From CAYRPN01 sp964426135 (GTDB taxonomy: Bacteria > Planctomycetota > Phycisphaerae > Phycisphaerales > Phycisphaeraceae): a stretch of DNA of 64,000 bases. Positions 49,795 to 59,261 of the stretch are shown piece by piece (within the stretch, counting starts at the first letter, position 1; each line of letters opens with the position of its first letter). The notes under the pieces were generated by a model that saw nothing but the letters and a program-made list of their open reading frames with translations, had not been told where the DNA came from and searched no databases. The position numbers and the translations under genes were made by a program. Where the stretch lies: positions 21,926-85,925 of the forward strand of contig CAYRPN010000005.1 of assembly GCA_964426135.1 (NCBI GenBank), read 5' to 3'.

Positions 49795-50175
49795 TCAATG
49801 TCCCGACTTCACGTCATATTGATCCGCCGCGAGCAGCTTGCTGAGTTGCGCGGTGTCGCTGACTTTCACCTTGATGAGCCAGCCTTCGCCGTAGGGGTCG
49901 CGGTTGACGAGGCTCGGATCGTCGGTGACTTTCTGGTTGGTGGCGACGACTTCGCCGGTGACGCCGCAGTAGAGATCACTGGTGGCCTTGACGGATTCGA
50001 TCTCGCCGAAGGAATCGCCGGCCTTGATCGCGCCGGACTTCTTGGCGAAGTCGACGTAGGTGATGTCGGTCAGTTCATCGACGGCGAACTGGCTGACGCC
50101 AATGGTCACGACGTCGCCGTCGAGTTTGTGCCATTCGTGCGATTCGAGGTAGCGACGATCGGAGGGCGAAGCCAT
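49795..50175 (-). CDS. gcvH: Glycine cleavage system H protein
   Basis: A 126-residue lipoyl carrier of the glycine cleavage system. The lipoylated Lys is Lys 63 in GEIESVKATSDLYC, the conserved site. The N-terminus YLESHEWHKLDGDVVTIGVS and the ending GEGWLIKVKVSD are typical. ATG 50175 follows GGAG. GcvT, GcvP and L proteins are not adjacent, so the gene is standalone here; in planctomycetes this is not unusual. Confidence 0.96.
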   Translation of the reverse strand: MASPSDRRYLESHEWHKLDGDVVTIGVSQFAVDELTDITYVDFAKKSGAIKAGDSFGEIESVKATSDLYCGVTGEVVATNQKVTDDPSLVNRDPYGEGWLIKVKVSDTAQLSKLLAADQYDVKSGH

Positions 50176-50545
50176 GCGTGGAACTCCAGGTGAAAGTTCG
50201 CGGATGATACGGGAGGGTGGCGCGCGGGACAACGACGCGTGCCGCGAGGTGGTTCCGTCCGGTTCCCTCTCCCTTCGGGAGAGGGTTAGGGTGAGGGCGG
50301 GTGAAGCTTGGGCGCCGGTTGCTAGAAAATGGATCCCGTCGTTCAAGAGAGCGAGACGGTCGAGAAGATTACTGTTGCGAATCCATGGAAGAAAGTGTGC
50401 GGGATCAAGTGGAAGCCGGTGTGCAAGGTTTTCCGGCCCTCACCCCAGCCCTCTCCCGGAGGGAGAGGGGGTCGGAGCGAGGATCCTTGTGTCGCTGAGG
50501 ATCCTTGTGTCGCTGAGCATTCTCATGTTCCCCAATGTCATTGTT
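50176..50545. other. 370-bp repeat-filled gap before gcvH
   Basis: The gap between the glycosyltransferase stop and gcvH has no gene. It contains two facing C-rich hairpin repeats (50265-50298 and 50437-50470) and a tandem 18-bp duplication (GGATCCTTGTGTCGCTGA, about 50481-50516). Confidence 0.7.
50265..50470. repeat. Pair of facing C-rich repeats
   Basis: CCCTCTCCCTTCGGGAGAGG, GTTAGGGTGAGGG (50265-50298) faces CCCTCACCCCAGCCCTCTCC then CGGAGGGAGAGGGGG (50437-50470), about 140 bp apart. The unit is like a large family C element without its outer ends. Confidence 0.8.
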
Positions 50546-51811
50546 TCACGCCGCGCGGCGCCAGGACAGGTCGATCTTCTGCGGGGCGATGCTCAGGAGT
50601 TCGTCGTAGATGGCGATGACTTTCTCGGAGCGGCGGGTGAGGCCGAAGTGTTTCTCCGCGCGGGCGCGGGCGCGGCGGCGCAGTTCGCGGCGGCGGTCGT
50701 CGCTGACGATCAGCGGAGCAATGAGAGCGGCCCAGGTCTCCTGCCGGCGCGGGTCCAGCAGCACGCCGCAGCGGCCGTCCTTCAGCAGCACATCCGCTCC
50801 GCCGACGCTGGTGGCGGCGGCAGGGACTTCCATGGCCATCGCTTCGAGCACGCCGGCGGCGAAGTTGTCGTCCCTGCTGGGAATCAGGGCGATGTCGAAG
50901 AACTCGTACCACCGCTGCGGCGAGGGCTGGCTGCCCCAGAAATACACCTTCGTCGCCACGCCCAGATCGACGGCCAGTTGTTTCATGGCGTCGTACCGGG
51001 GGCCGTCGCCCACCAGATGCAGTTCCAGATTCGGGTGCCGCGGGAAGAGATCGGCGAAGGTGCGGATCGCGCGATCCACGCCTTTCTCCTCGGTGAACGG
51101 GCTGACGACGCCCATGACGACCGCCTCGGGCCAGACGCCTAGTTCGTATCGCGCGTCCTGGATCGTGTGCGTTCGCTGGAACTCATCCAGCTTGATGCCG
51201 AAAGGAATGCAACTGAGTCGTTCATCGCGGACGGAGAAATCGACGCACTGCTCGCGGATGGCCGGGCTGGCGGCAATGACGTGGTCGAAGCGATGCAGGC
51301 AGAACTTGTCGGAGGTATGCCGCAGCCGGTCGCGCAGGCCGCCGTCGCTGCCGTGGCAGGCGTGGACGGTGGAGACGAGCTTCATCGGCCAGAGATTGCG
51401 GAGCATGACGCCCAGCAGATTCGCCTGCGAATCGTGGGAATGCCAGACGGCGACGCGGGCGTCACGGCAAAGTTGCAGCAGGGTGCGTGCGGCGGCGGTG
51501 TCGAGCGGGCCGCGGCGGGGCAGCGTGAGGATCGGGCAGTGAAGCCGGCGAGCCTCGGCGATGAGGATGTCGATGCCGCTGTCGCCGGGCTGATGCACGA
51601 TGACGACGATCTGCCGCAGGTACGGCGCGACGCGGTTGGCGGCTAACTTCATGATGTTGCGTTCCGCGTCGCCGCCCTGGCCGCGAGCGGTGCGCACGTG
51701 CAGCACGACGGCCGGCTCAATCGCCGGCTGCGATGCGGTGAACTTCTCCAGCGGGATCGGCGAAACCGAGTCGCCCGCGGGATCGGCGAGTTTGTCGTGT
51801 GCTTCGCTCAT
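50546..51811 (-). CDS. Glycosyltransferase family 4 (group 1)
   Basis: A 421-residue GT-B glycosyltransferase. It has the same plan as the 27.7-kb gene: PAVVLHVRTARGQGGDAERN, VAVWHSHDSQANLLGVMLRN and LVSTVHACHG in the acceptor half, then VVMGVVSPFTEEKGVDRAIR, LHLVGDGP and AAGVLEAMAMEVPAAATSVG in the donor half, with the E-x7-E pair partly conserved. The N-terminal similarity to the other copy suggests an ancient duplication with different donors or acceptors. ATG 51811 starts MSEAHDKLADPAGDSVSPIP. Confidence 0.88.
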   Translation of the reverse strand: MSEAHDKLADPAGDSVSPIPLEKFTASQPAIEPAVVLHVRTARGQGGDAERNIMKLAANRVAPYLRQIVVIVHQPGDSGIDILIAEARRLHCPILTLPRRGPLDTAAARTLLQLCRDARVAVWHSHDSQANLLGVMLRNLWPMKLVSTVHACHGSDGGLRDRLRHTSDKFCLHRFDHVIAASPAIREQCVDFSVRDERLSCIPFGIKLDEFQRTHTIQDARYELGVWPEAVVMGVVSPFTEEKGVDRAIRTFADLFPRHPNLELHLVGDGPRYDAMKQLAVDLGVATKVYFWGSQPSPQRWYEFFDIALIPSRDDNFAAGVLEAMAMEVPAAATSVGGADVLLKDGRCGVLLDPRRQETWAALIAPLIVSDDRRRELRRRARARAEKHFGLTRRSEKVIAIYDELLSIAPQKIDLSWRRAA

Positions 51812-51995
51812 GATGAAGTCGACGGCCGGCCGTCGCTCTGCCTCGCTTCCATTCCGGCCCGTGTGCGCGTCGAGCCTCGGTCTGCCCGCCGCGTCGTCAC
51901 ACGCACTACACTCGTCATCATCGGCAAACCCGCGCCAGGAGTTAACAGGCCAGGTAGCGGACCGACCCCGCTAAAGAACGGGACCGAAATAACCT

Positions 51996-52062
51996 CCCCA
52001 TTTAGCCGGCGGGCTTGCCCGCCGAGGGCGTCTCGGCGGGCAAGCCCGCCGGCTAAATGGGG
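51996..52062. repeat. Perfect 30-bp inverted repeat, 7-bp loop
   Basis: CCCCATTTAGCCGGCGGGCT then TGCCCGCCGA (51996-52025) and its exact reverse complement TCGGCGGGCAAGCCCGCCGG then CTAAATGGGG (52033-52062), loop GGGCGTC. It resembles family A (TTAGC-GACGGGGCTTGCCCCG-like) in plan but with a different stem sequence. Location: between the glycosyltransferase and TPR genes. Confidence 0.95.
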
Positions 52063-52107
52063 GACCGCGAATTGGGGAAGTTGTTTCGCTCCGATTCCTT
52101 CACCGGT

Positions 52108-52202
52108 GCGTGGCCGGGGCTGGCGTCCGCGGAAGCCCCGGAACGAACAACCTTCGTCTTTCCTTCTGCGGCGTCGTCGAGCCTCAGCCCCGGCCACCCG
52201 CC
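52108..52202. repeat. Family F inverted repeat, copy 2
   Basis: GCGTGGCCGGGGCTGGCGTC then CGCGGAAGCCCCGGAAC faces CCTCAGCCCCGGCCACCCGC. It shares its left arm with 9138-9232. Together with the hairpin at 51996 it fills the 430-bp gap 51812-52241. Confidence 0.7.
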
Positions 52203-52241
52203 AAACTGGGATCGTCATGCCAGAAGGATGAGCGTTTCTGG

Positions 52242-54974
52242 TCACTCCTGTCCGTTGAGCTTTGGCAGAATCTTCAAGATCAGGTCGTTGATCTCTTTTC
52301 GCTTCTCGCGCGCGAGGTCCGGGGCCTGCGTCGCAGCCTGGAGCATGTCAAAAGCCTTCTTGTAGTTCTTCTTTTCCAGTTCGATCTTGGCGAGCTCGAT
52401 CATGGCTTCGCCGGAGGCGGCTCCGCCGCGGTCGTTGAAGTTGCTGTCGTTGGGGTCGGTGGTGCCGATGTTGGGGCGTGGGATGTTGCGGCCGGGGAAC
52501 GGATCGTTACGAGCCGGCACACCAAGCACCGCGGAAGCTGTGAAACATCGGGTCGCGTCGTCGGTGCGGTTGCGGGCCTTGTACCAGTTGCCGCCTTCGA
52601 GGAAAGCCGTGGACGCGAGGCGGGCGCCGTTGGGCGTGGCGGGAACGGGAACACGATTGGCGTTGGCGGAGACGAAGACGGCGCCGAACATGGGCGTCTC
52701 GCGTCCGTCAGGCGGGAAGCGCTTCGCCAGGGCCATGACCGCTTCGTAATGGCCGATCTCCGCATCGTTCTGGTTGAAGGCCTTGGCCGCACGGGCAAGC
52801 ATGAGATGGCTGGCCATCAGCGCCGCCATGTCATCGGCGCGGCGGGGCCAGGACTTCGCCGCTCCCTGTTCATCGATCGCCAGCCGTGCTGTTTCCAGCG
52901 CGGCGGCGACTTTGAAAAGGGCGGCGCTCTTGGCCTTGTCCTGCAGATCGCGCTCCGCTTCGGCGAGGTACGCAGTGGCTCGGACGTCAGTGGGATCGAG
53001 CTTGCGGGCGCGGTGGAGGACATCGATCAGCGGGCCGAAGCCCTGCTTGTCGACGTTGGTCCATGTTCGCGTCAGAAGCGGGCCGCAACTGGCGTGGACG
53101 AGCTGAAGACCGGTGGCCTCGGCTTCCAGGGCATCGTCGCGCATGCCGTTGAGACGCAGGTAGTCGACGAGCGCATCGTGCGCGGTCACCTCCGTGGGGA
53201 AAGTTCGCACCGCTTCGCGCAGCAGCGCCAGCGCCTTGACGCGGGTGCCGAACCAGTCTTCGTACGCGGACTGGAGCAGCAGGCCCGGAAGTGTGCCCTG
53301 GCTGAGCTTGACGGCGGCTTCCATGAGTCCTTTGGTCTGCTGCATGAGCTGCCGCGCCGCAGCCTCCAGCGAGGCGGCCCGCGCCAAGTCGGCCTGGCTC
53401 GGATCGTAGCGCGTCGTGGTCGTCACGCGCCACACGCCGTCGGAACGATGATCGTCATAGCTGGAGGAACTGAAGGTCGGCGTGCGCAGCGCCGATGCCT
53501 GCGAAAACATCCGCGCCACCTGCCTGCGGCGAAACTCCGCCAGCAGCTTCACCGCCTGGGCATCGCCCGTGCCCGCCAGCGTGACGGCTTCATTGATCAC
53601 GCGGGCCGCGGTCGCTTCCTGCCCCATCTCGGTGAGGACCATCGCCTTGAGCACGAGGCCGCGCGGGTTCTTCGGCGCAATCGCCAATGCCTTGTCGACA
53701 TAGAAATTGGCGCGATGCACCTCCATGCCGCGGCTGAACTGCACGCGATAATTCACCCGGCCGCGGCGCGGTTCCACGTTCTCGCCGCGGTTGTCCAGTT
53801 CGTACAGAAGGAACTGCGCCACATCCAGGCGAGCATCGACGTTCTTGTCATCGGCGCGGATCAGATCCTCATTGCGGCGAATGACTTCCTGATAGCTTTC
53901 GTCGTAGCGCTGACGTCGCCAACTCATCGCGCGGTGCAGCCGTTCAGCCAGGGGCACAAGCTGCTCCACCGCCGCGCCGCCCTCGGCTGCTTTGTCGAGT
54001 TCCGCAAGCAGCACCGTTGGATCGCCCTTGGCGACGCTGCGCGACAGGATCGGCACGATGCGAAGCACGTGGGTTTTCGTGTCGATGCCGTACTGTTGGG
54101 CGAGCTTCAAGTCCTGGTCAGCGCGGACCTGATCGCCCATCATGGCGGCGGCCTCCGCCCGACTGAGATAGGCCGAGGCGAGATTCGGACTGATCGTCAG
54201 CGCCTGGGTGTATTCGGCGCGGGCCGTGGCGGGTCTGCCCACGCGCAGCCAGAGGTCGCCGGAGAGCGCTCTCATGTCGGCATCGAACGAATAGGGCGCC
54301 AGGGCGAAATCGAGCATCTCTCGCGCTTCGACGAGCGAGTCCTGGGCCATCAGCTTCTTCGCCTGCGCGAAGTTGCGCGACGAGAACTCCTTCGTCGCCA
54401 GCATGCGATTGGCGAACCATCGGCCGGCCTGGACCTTCGTCGCGGCCATCGCCTTCTCATCGAAAGGTTTGCTCTCGGCCAGTTTCAGATAGTGCGGCCA
54501 CGCCATGTCGTAGACGACGAACGATGCGTAATTCGTGCGGTAATCCTTGCCGCCCTGCACGAGGTGTCCGGGCACGCCGCTGAACCAATGCTGGCCGCGG
54601 CCGCCGGTCTGCTGTCGGACGAGTTGGCCGTTGGTCATGCAGTCGATGACGGATTTCCAGAGCTGCGGCTCTCGCGTCTCCTGCAGACGGGTGCGGTCCA
54701 GGTCGGAGTATGCGTCCGACATTTCACCCATCAGCGTCCGGGCAACGCCGCGCGCCATGAGGATTCGGCCATCGCCGCGGGCGAGTTTCTCTGCCTCAGT
54801 CAGCGAGGCGACGGCTTCCTTCCACTTGCCTTCGCGAAGCTGAATCATCGCCTGGTGATAGCCATCGAAATAGCCGGCAACTCCTTGCGGTTCGGGCGGC
54901 GCCGCCTCGGCAACTGTCAGGAGCAGATGCGAAAGCAACCATGCCGCGAGGCCGATGCGATGGGTCATGCACAT
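52242..54974 (-). CDS. Large exported TPR-domain protein
   Basis: A 910-residue protein with a signal peptide (GLAAWLLSHLLLTVAEA) and many tetratricopeptide-type helix pairs across the chain, for example YHQAMIQLREGKWKEAVASL, RAEYTQALTISPNLASAYLS and AKIELEKKNYKKAFDMLQAA. The middle contains a low-complexity region (TFSSSSYDDHRSDGVWRVTT). Such proteins serve as scaffolds for cell-envelope complexes. ATG 54974 follows GAGAGGACTCGCC. No partner can be named from the sequence. The opposite strand carries an almost complete long open frame (52110-55073), which is a base-composition artefact. Confidence 0.85.
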   Translation of the reverse strand: MCMTHRIGLAAWLLSHLLLTVAEAAPPEPQGVAGYFDGYHQAMIQLREGKWKEAVASLTEAEKLARGDGRILMARGVARTLMGEMSDAYSDLDRTRLQETREPQLWKSVIDCMTNGQLVRQQTGGRGQHWFSGVPGHLVQGGKDYRTNYASFVVYDMAWPHYLKLAESKPFDEKAMAATKVQAGRWFANRMLATKEFSSRNFAQAKKLMAQDSLVEAREMLDFALAPYSFDADMRALSGDLWLRVGRPATARAEYTQALTISPNLASAYLSRAEAAAMMGDQVRADQDLKLAQQYGIDTKTHVLRIVPILSRSVAKGDPTVLLAELDKAAEGGAAVEQLVPLAERLHRAMSWRRQRYDESYQEVIRRNEDLIRADDKNVDARLDVAQFLLYELDNRGENVEPRRGRVNYRVQFSRGMEVHRANFYVDKALAIAPKNPRGLVLKAMVLTEMGQEATAARVINEAVTLAGTGDAQAVKLLAEFRRRQVARMFSQASALRTPTFSSSSYDDHRSDGVWRVTTTTRYDPSQADLARAASLEAAARQLMQQTKGLMEAAVKLSQGTLPGLLLQSAYEDWFGTRVKALALLREAVRTFPTEVTAHDALVDYLRLNGMRDDALEAEATGLQLVHASCGPLLTRTWTNVDKQGFGPLIDVLHRARKLDPTDVRATAYLAEAERDLQDKAKSAALFKVAAALETARLAIDEQGAAKSWPRRADDMAALMASHLMLARAAKAFNQNDAEIGHYEAVMALAKRFPPDGRETPMFGAVFVSANANRVPVPATPNGARLASTAFLEGGNWYKARNRTDDATRCFTASAVLGVPARNDPFPGRNIPRPNIGTTDPNDSNFNDRGGAASGEAMIELAKIELEKKNYKKAFDMLQAATQAPDLAREKRKEINDLILKILPKLNGQE

Positions 54975-55212
54975 GGCGAGTCCTCTCGTGAAGTGGCGTC
55001 CGTCATTCTACTCGCAGCCTTGGTTACGAAAACTGAAATGCACCTGTTCGAACGTGCGATGGCGGTTGCCTAACGATGCGGGACACGACGTGCCGCGGCC
55101 ATATGGCTGAGACTGGCGCGTGCGTCGGTCGTGCGGCCACTCGAATGGCGCGGCTGGGGCAGAGATGTCGACTCCCCGGATCTCCGTTTCGACTGTGCCG
55201 GGGGAACGGAAA

Positions 55213-55245
55213 AGGAAGGAGCCACTGACGCTATCGCCAGTGGCT
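55213..55245 (-). terminator. Probable terminator of the calpain-like gene
   Basis: On the minus strand: AGCCACTGGCGATAGCGTCA then GTGGCT, an 8-bp stem with a short inner extension, followed by CCTTCCTTTTCC, a pyrimidine tract rather than a pure T run. It lies 50 bases beyond the stop codon of the protease gene. Confidence 0.55.
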
Positions 55246-55295
55246 CTGCCGTTTGGACTGAATGAAGTCTGACGTGGATTTCTGCGTCGGTCGCA

Positions 55296-57401
55296 TCACG
55301 CGACCGCGGCCCACGAGAAGTTCGCGGCAAGCTGCTCGAACGAAAGGCCGTACGCGTGCTGCGTGGCCCAGGGATTGTGCAGGTCGAACTTGTCGGTGGC
55401 GGCGTTGTAGCCCAGCAGGATGTAGGCGTGGCCGCCGATGACGCCGTTGCTGGTCGAGCTGTTGCTGCCCATGGTCACCATCTTGTTGCTGCTGAGCGCG
55501 TTGATGAGGAACGCCTTGCTGGGCATGTAGGCGCTGCTGGCGTTGCGGCCGAGCACCTGCTCGTACACGGTCTCCATCCAGCCGCCTTCGATGCCTGAGT
55601 ACGAGTTCGTGCCGTCCTGGCCGATGTACCCTTCCTCGTTGAGCTGAGCATACGCCTTCTCGGCGAGCGGAACCCACAGTTCGTTGGCGCTGCTGCTGGC
55701 GTAGTTGCCCATGCTGGCGTACATGAGTTGGCCGCTGCCGTTGGTGGGCAGGAACTTGTCGACGGTGACGAAGTCGGCGACGCCGTTCCTGAAGAAGCGC
55801 ACGGTGAACGTGCCGTCGCCGTTGTCGGTGAACATCTGCGTGATCGCGTTCGGATCGATCTTGGCGATGGAGCCGAGCGTGGCGACGAGGTAGCAGTCGC
55901 CGACGGCACCTTGCTCGATATCGAGGAAGCTTGCTCCGTTGACGAAGAGTTGGCCGTTGGCCTGGCGGTACTGAAGCTGCTGGCCGTTGTAGAGGGTGGC
56001 GTCGGGGCGGTCGGCGCCGAGGAACCACTTGTCGACGAGCTTGTCGAGTTGGGCCTCGCTGCTGCCGGCGGCGAGGTTGCCCAGGGCCGCACCCTGGAAC
56101 TTCGCGTTGGCGGTATTGCTGTTCACTACCTTGTTGAGGAGCACGCGTACGCTGTCCGCCATGCCGAGGATGCCGGCACTGCCCACAAGGCTGCGGAGGT
56201 CGGACAGTTCGCCGCCGCTGACGACGTGGTCATCGTCGCCGGCGTTGCGGATGATTGAGATCACATCGCCGCGGCTGAGCGAGCCATCGCTGAACAGGCT
56301 GCGGGCGAGGCTGATCAGTTCAGAATCGACGAAGTTCTGGCTGAAGAAGTCGCTGACCGGCGCGGGGGCCGGGGGCGTCGGTTGCGGCGCAGGCTCGGGC
56401 GCGGGGGCGGGCGGCGGCGTGGGCTGCGGCGCCGGCTCAGGTTCAGGCGACGGTGTGGGTTCCGGCTCCGGCGCGGGCTCGGGTTCCGGCTGAGCGAAGG
56501 TGGCGCTGAGGCTCAGCTCGTACCACGATTCACCGACACGATCGACGACCTGCACGTGGTACGTGCCGGCCGCCAGGTCCATGCTGATGTTCTCGCCGCC
56601 GAAGCCGATCTTCTGCGATCTGCCGATGATCTCGGAGAGTTTGACCGCGCCGTTGTTGTCGCCGTCTTTGATCAGCAACATGTTCAGATCGGCGCTGTAG
56701 GCGGACAGATCGAGATCGACGTGGCCATCCTGCTCCAGCGTGAACTTGAAGTGATCCACGCGGTCGAACACATTCACGAACTCGGTTGCCGCCAGTTCGC
56801 TGCTGAGCACCCCCAGGTCCGCGGCAGTCTTCAGCGTGGCGCCGGCGGTGTCGGTGGGGGAGAGGAAAGTGACGGTCAGCGAGTAATCGCCGCTGGTCGT
56901 GGCGTTCCTGACGTTGGCGCCGGTGCTGGCGTTGTAGACGTGATTGCCAAAGGCGGAGACGCCGACGTAGATCGTGGTATTGGTCCGGAACAGGCCGGTG
57001 ATGAAAGAGTCGCGGCTGACCTTTTCCTCGATGCTGCGGCCGTTGTCATTGACCGCAATGGCGCGGCCGTTGGCGTCGAAGAGACGCAGGACGGTGTTGA
57101 CGCTGCCATCCGTGTCGATGTCGAAGCTGTACCGCTTGCCGGCCTGAACGTTGACGGCGAAGAGATCGATGTCGCGGAAATCCTCGAGGCTCGCGTTGAC
57201 GCTGGTGAATTGGGAGACGCTGCCGATCACTGCGGCCTCGGCGAGCGTGTCGCCGATCGGGTCGCCGGCCATGAGCTGGCGCTGCTCCAGATTTTCAAGC
57301 CCGGCGAAGGTCTGGCTCGCTGCCAGGGCTGCCAGTCGCGCCGCCTGCCGGCGGAGCTTGCGTTGCGTCTTGCCCGGATGATTCTGGATGGCGTGGTGCA
57401 C
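55296..57401 (-). CDS. Secreted calpain-like (C2) cysteine protease with LEPR-like N-terminus
   Basis: A 701-residue protein (GTG start at 57401 after AGGAGAAATCC; TTG 57437 is the alternative). The N-terminus is basic and ends in LENLEQRQLMAGD, the planctomycete LEPR-type motif found on cell-surface proteins. Next come two beta-rich segments resembling bacterial pre-peptidase domains (about 50-300; DIDLFAVNVQAGKRYSFDID), then a Pro/Glu/Ala linker (about 300-350; PEPEPAPEPEPTPSPEPEPA). The C-terminal calpain core has the catalytic triad: Cys 503 in GAVGDCYLVATLGS, His 658 in GGHAYILLGYN and Asn 676 in HNPW. All three catalytic residues are present, so it is probably active outside the cytoplasm. 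Substrate unknown. Confidence 0.9.
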   Translation of the reverse strand: MHHAIQNHPGKTQRKLRRQAARLAALAASQTFAGLENLEQRQLMAGDPIGDTLAEAAVIGSVSQFTSVNASLEDFRDIDLFAVNVQAGKRYSFDIDTDGSVNTVLRLFDANGRAIAVNDNGRSIEEKVSRDSFITGLFRTNTTIYVGVSAFGNHVYNASTGANVRNATTSGDYSLTVTFLSPTDTAGATLKTAADLGVLSSELAATEFVNVFDRVDHFKFTLEQDGHVDLDLSAYSADLNMLLIKDGDNNGAVKLSEIIGRSQKIGFGGENISMDLAAGTYHVQVVDRVGESWYELSLSATFAQPEPEPAPEPEPTPSPEPEPAPQPTPPPAPAPEPAPQPTPPAPAPVSDFFSQNFVDSELISLARSLFSDGSLSRGDVISIIRNAGDDDHVVSGGELSDLRSLVGSAGILGMADSVRVLLNKVVNSNTANAKFQGAALGNLAAGSSEAQLDKLVDKWFLGADRPDATLYNGQQLQYRQANGQLFVNGASFLDIEQGAVGDCYLVATLGSIAKIDPNAITQMFTDNGDGTFTVRFFRNGVADFVTVDKFLPTNGSGQLMYASMGNYASSSANELWVPLAEKAYAQLNEEGYIGQDGTNSYSGIEGGWMETVYEQVLGRNASSAYMPSKAFLINALSSNKMVTMGSNSSTSNGVIGGHAYILLGYNAATDKFDLHNPWATQHAYGLSFEQLAANFSWAAVA

Positions 57402-57568
57402 GGATTTCTCCTGAGAGTCCTGCGAAGTCCAGGACAAGTGACGAATACAGGAGCAAGCGCCGCCAGTCGCGTGAAGCCGGGAACCTAGGTTGGTTGTGAA
57501 CTTGTGCCGATGCGGACGGCGGCGACGACTATGCCGACGCGCGAAGCGGATCGGTGGGGCACTGGGAA

Positions 57569-57761
57569 CCTGAGTTTCGGATAAGCCGCCATGTTGCGCC
57601 GTTAGCCCCCGGCTCCGCCGGGGGAGGAGCGCGGTAGAGGTCGATCGCGCAAGAACCGCACGGCAGAGTCCGCGCTTCGACGATCATCGACCGCAAATTG
57701 CCCGCCACCATCACCCCACCCCCGGCGGAGCCGGGGGCTAATGGCTTATCCGAAACTCAGG
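57569..57761. repeat. 193-bp nested inverted repeat
   Basis: Outer arms CCTGAGTTTCGGATAAGCC (57569-57587) and GGCTTATCCGAAACTCAGG (57743-57761) are perfect complements. Inner arms TTAGCCCCCGGCTCCGCCGG then GGG face CCCCGGCGGAGCCGGGGGCT then AA. The gap 57402-57882 has no gene besides this element. Confidence 0.92.
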
Positions 57762-57882
57762 TTGGGAGGATGTGAAAAGAAATGCAGGCAACGCGATGTG
57801 TAGCGGTTGCAACAGCGAGGAAAGATCGACTCAGACCAGCGGCATAGCGGCGGCGCCGAATTCTGACGTCACTTGGGCCAGC

Positions 57883-59043
57883 CTACATCGTCAGCTTCCC
57901 ATCGAACGCCGCGAAGCGGCGCAGCGCGTCTTTGCCTTGGTGCAGCTTGATGGTGAGCTGGTATCGCTTCGTCTCGCCGGGTTCGAGCCATTGCGCCGCT
58001 TTGGGGTGCTGGTCCGCGTCCTTGCCCAGCAGCGACCCGCTGAACGGCTCAATGCCTGTCACGTAGGAGCCGGGACCGTAGTGCTGCCAGTTCGCCAGGC
58101 GCGGCAGACACGCGGCGGGATAGACGAGTTCCAGCGCCAGGCCGAGCTTTGCGTTGATCAGGCCCGCGTGACACAGGCCATCGCCGTCCGGTTCGTTGTC
58201 GATCAGCAGCAGGCGCTCGCCGTTGTCGCGGTGTTCATCGAGCGGTTCGCACACTTTTTTCAGCGCGTTCAGCTTCGGCTCATTCAACGCGCCCTTGACG
58301 GGCAGGCCGAGATATTGCGTCTTGCCGCGGTAGACGAACTTCGAGCCGGCATCGACCAGCGGGTAGCCGAGGTTCACGTGATAAAGCCAGTTGTGCGCGG
58401 CTCGCGTGTTGAAGCGGTTCGTCACCTGATCGTAGATCGTGATCTCCGGCACGCCCAGCGTGCATTGAATCTTGCGGCGGACTTCGAGCACCGGGCCGAA
58501 CATCGTCGCATCGCGAATGACCATCGAGAGCAGCATTTCACTGCGGCCGCGCGCCGGATCGGGGTTGAGGATCATTTCGACGGCGGCGGGCGTGTTGGAG
58601 TGATGGCCGTGCAGGCCGAGTCGTTTGCCGTCCTCGGTTCGCGGGGGGCCGAAGTAGTTGGGCCCGCAACTCGTGAGCAATCCGCCGGCCCATCCGCGGA
58701 GCCAGTCGAACCCTGCGTTGTAAGCATGCTCCGGCAAGCGGTAGCCGTTGGGCGTGAGGTAGGCCAGTCCGTGCTGGTTGTACGCGGCATCGATGATGTC
58801 TCCGCCTCGATCCAGCGCGACGGTGAAACGCAGCCCCGCGCCGGTGTCGACAAGCGCGACGCGGCAACTTTGCGATCCGCCGCCGGCCGCCGTGGGCACG
58901 CAGTCAAGCGTGCCGGTGCGGATGCCGCCCACCTGGAGAATGTTCTCGAACTTGTTCGTATCGAAAGGGCTGACGTTTTCGCCGCCCTGCGGGCCGGCAC
59001 CGGCTTTAAGGCCCGGGGCGGATTTCGAGAGACGTTTGGACAT
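57883..59043 (-). CDS. DUF4432-family (aldose-1-epimerase-like) protein
   Basis: A 386-residue protein of the DUF4432 family, which shares the galactose mutarotase/aldose-epimerase beta-sandwich. Visible features: GLRFTVALDRGGDIIDAAYN, GGLLTSCGPNYFGPP, LGLHGHHSNTPA with paired histidines, AAHNWLYHVNLGYPLVDAGS and an extended ending WLEPGETKRYQLTIKLHQG. ATG 59043 follows AGGAG. Likely acts on a sugar hemiacetal; the exact substrate is unknown. It is one of several sugar-linked genes in this half of the window but not in a recognisable operon. Confidence 0.88.
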   Translation of the reverse strand: MSKRLSKSAPGLKAGAGPQGGENVSPFDTNKFENILQVGGIRTGTLDCVPTAAGGGSQSCRVALVDTGAGLRFTVALDRGGDIIDAAYNQHGLAYLTPNGYRLPEHAYNAGFDWLRGWAGGLLTSCGPNYFGPPRTEDGKRLGLHGHHSNTPAAVEMILNPDPARGRSEMLLSMVIRDATMFGPVLEVRRKIQCTLGVPEITIYDQVTNRFNTRAAHNWLYHVNLGYPLVDAGSKFVYRGKTQYLGLPVKGALNEPKLNALKKVCEPLDEHRDNGERLLLIDNEPDGDGLCHAGLINAKLGLALELVYPAACLPRLANWQHYGPGSYVTGIEPFSGSLLGKDADQHPKAAQWLEPGETKRYQLTIKLHQGKDALRRFAAFDGKLTM

Positions 59044-59261
59044 GGGGAACTCCTAGAGCGGATGGCGCACCGAGGTTCGAGTGTCACCACACAACGTCGA
59101 ACAGCCTCGCGCAAAGGCGCAAAGCTCGCAAAGCGGAAAGGCTCATCTTTGCGAGCTCGGCGCCTTTACGCGTGGTCTGTGCCACTCATGGTGAAACAAG
59201 CACCAACGAGTCTGCATGCTAAAATGTACCGCAAATCCATCACCCTGACAGGAGTCTTGCG

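Noticed and set aside
49776..50545. Glycine riboswitch upstream of gcvH
   Set aside because: The leader is filled with C-rich repeats and an 18-bp duplication; I see no glycine aptamer consensus or tandem aptamer layout.
52110..55073. A 987-codon open frame on the plus strand
   Set aside because: It is the exact mirror of the 910-aa TPR gene on the minus strand. GC-rich third positions keep the opposite strand open; the translated sequence is Arg/His-rich with no domain, signal peptide or motif.
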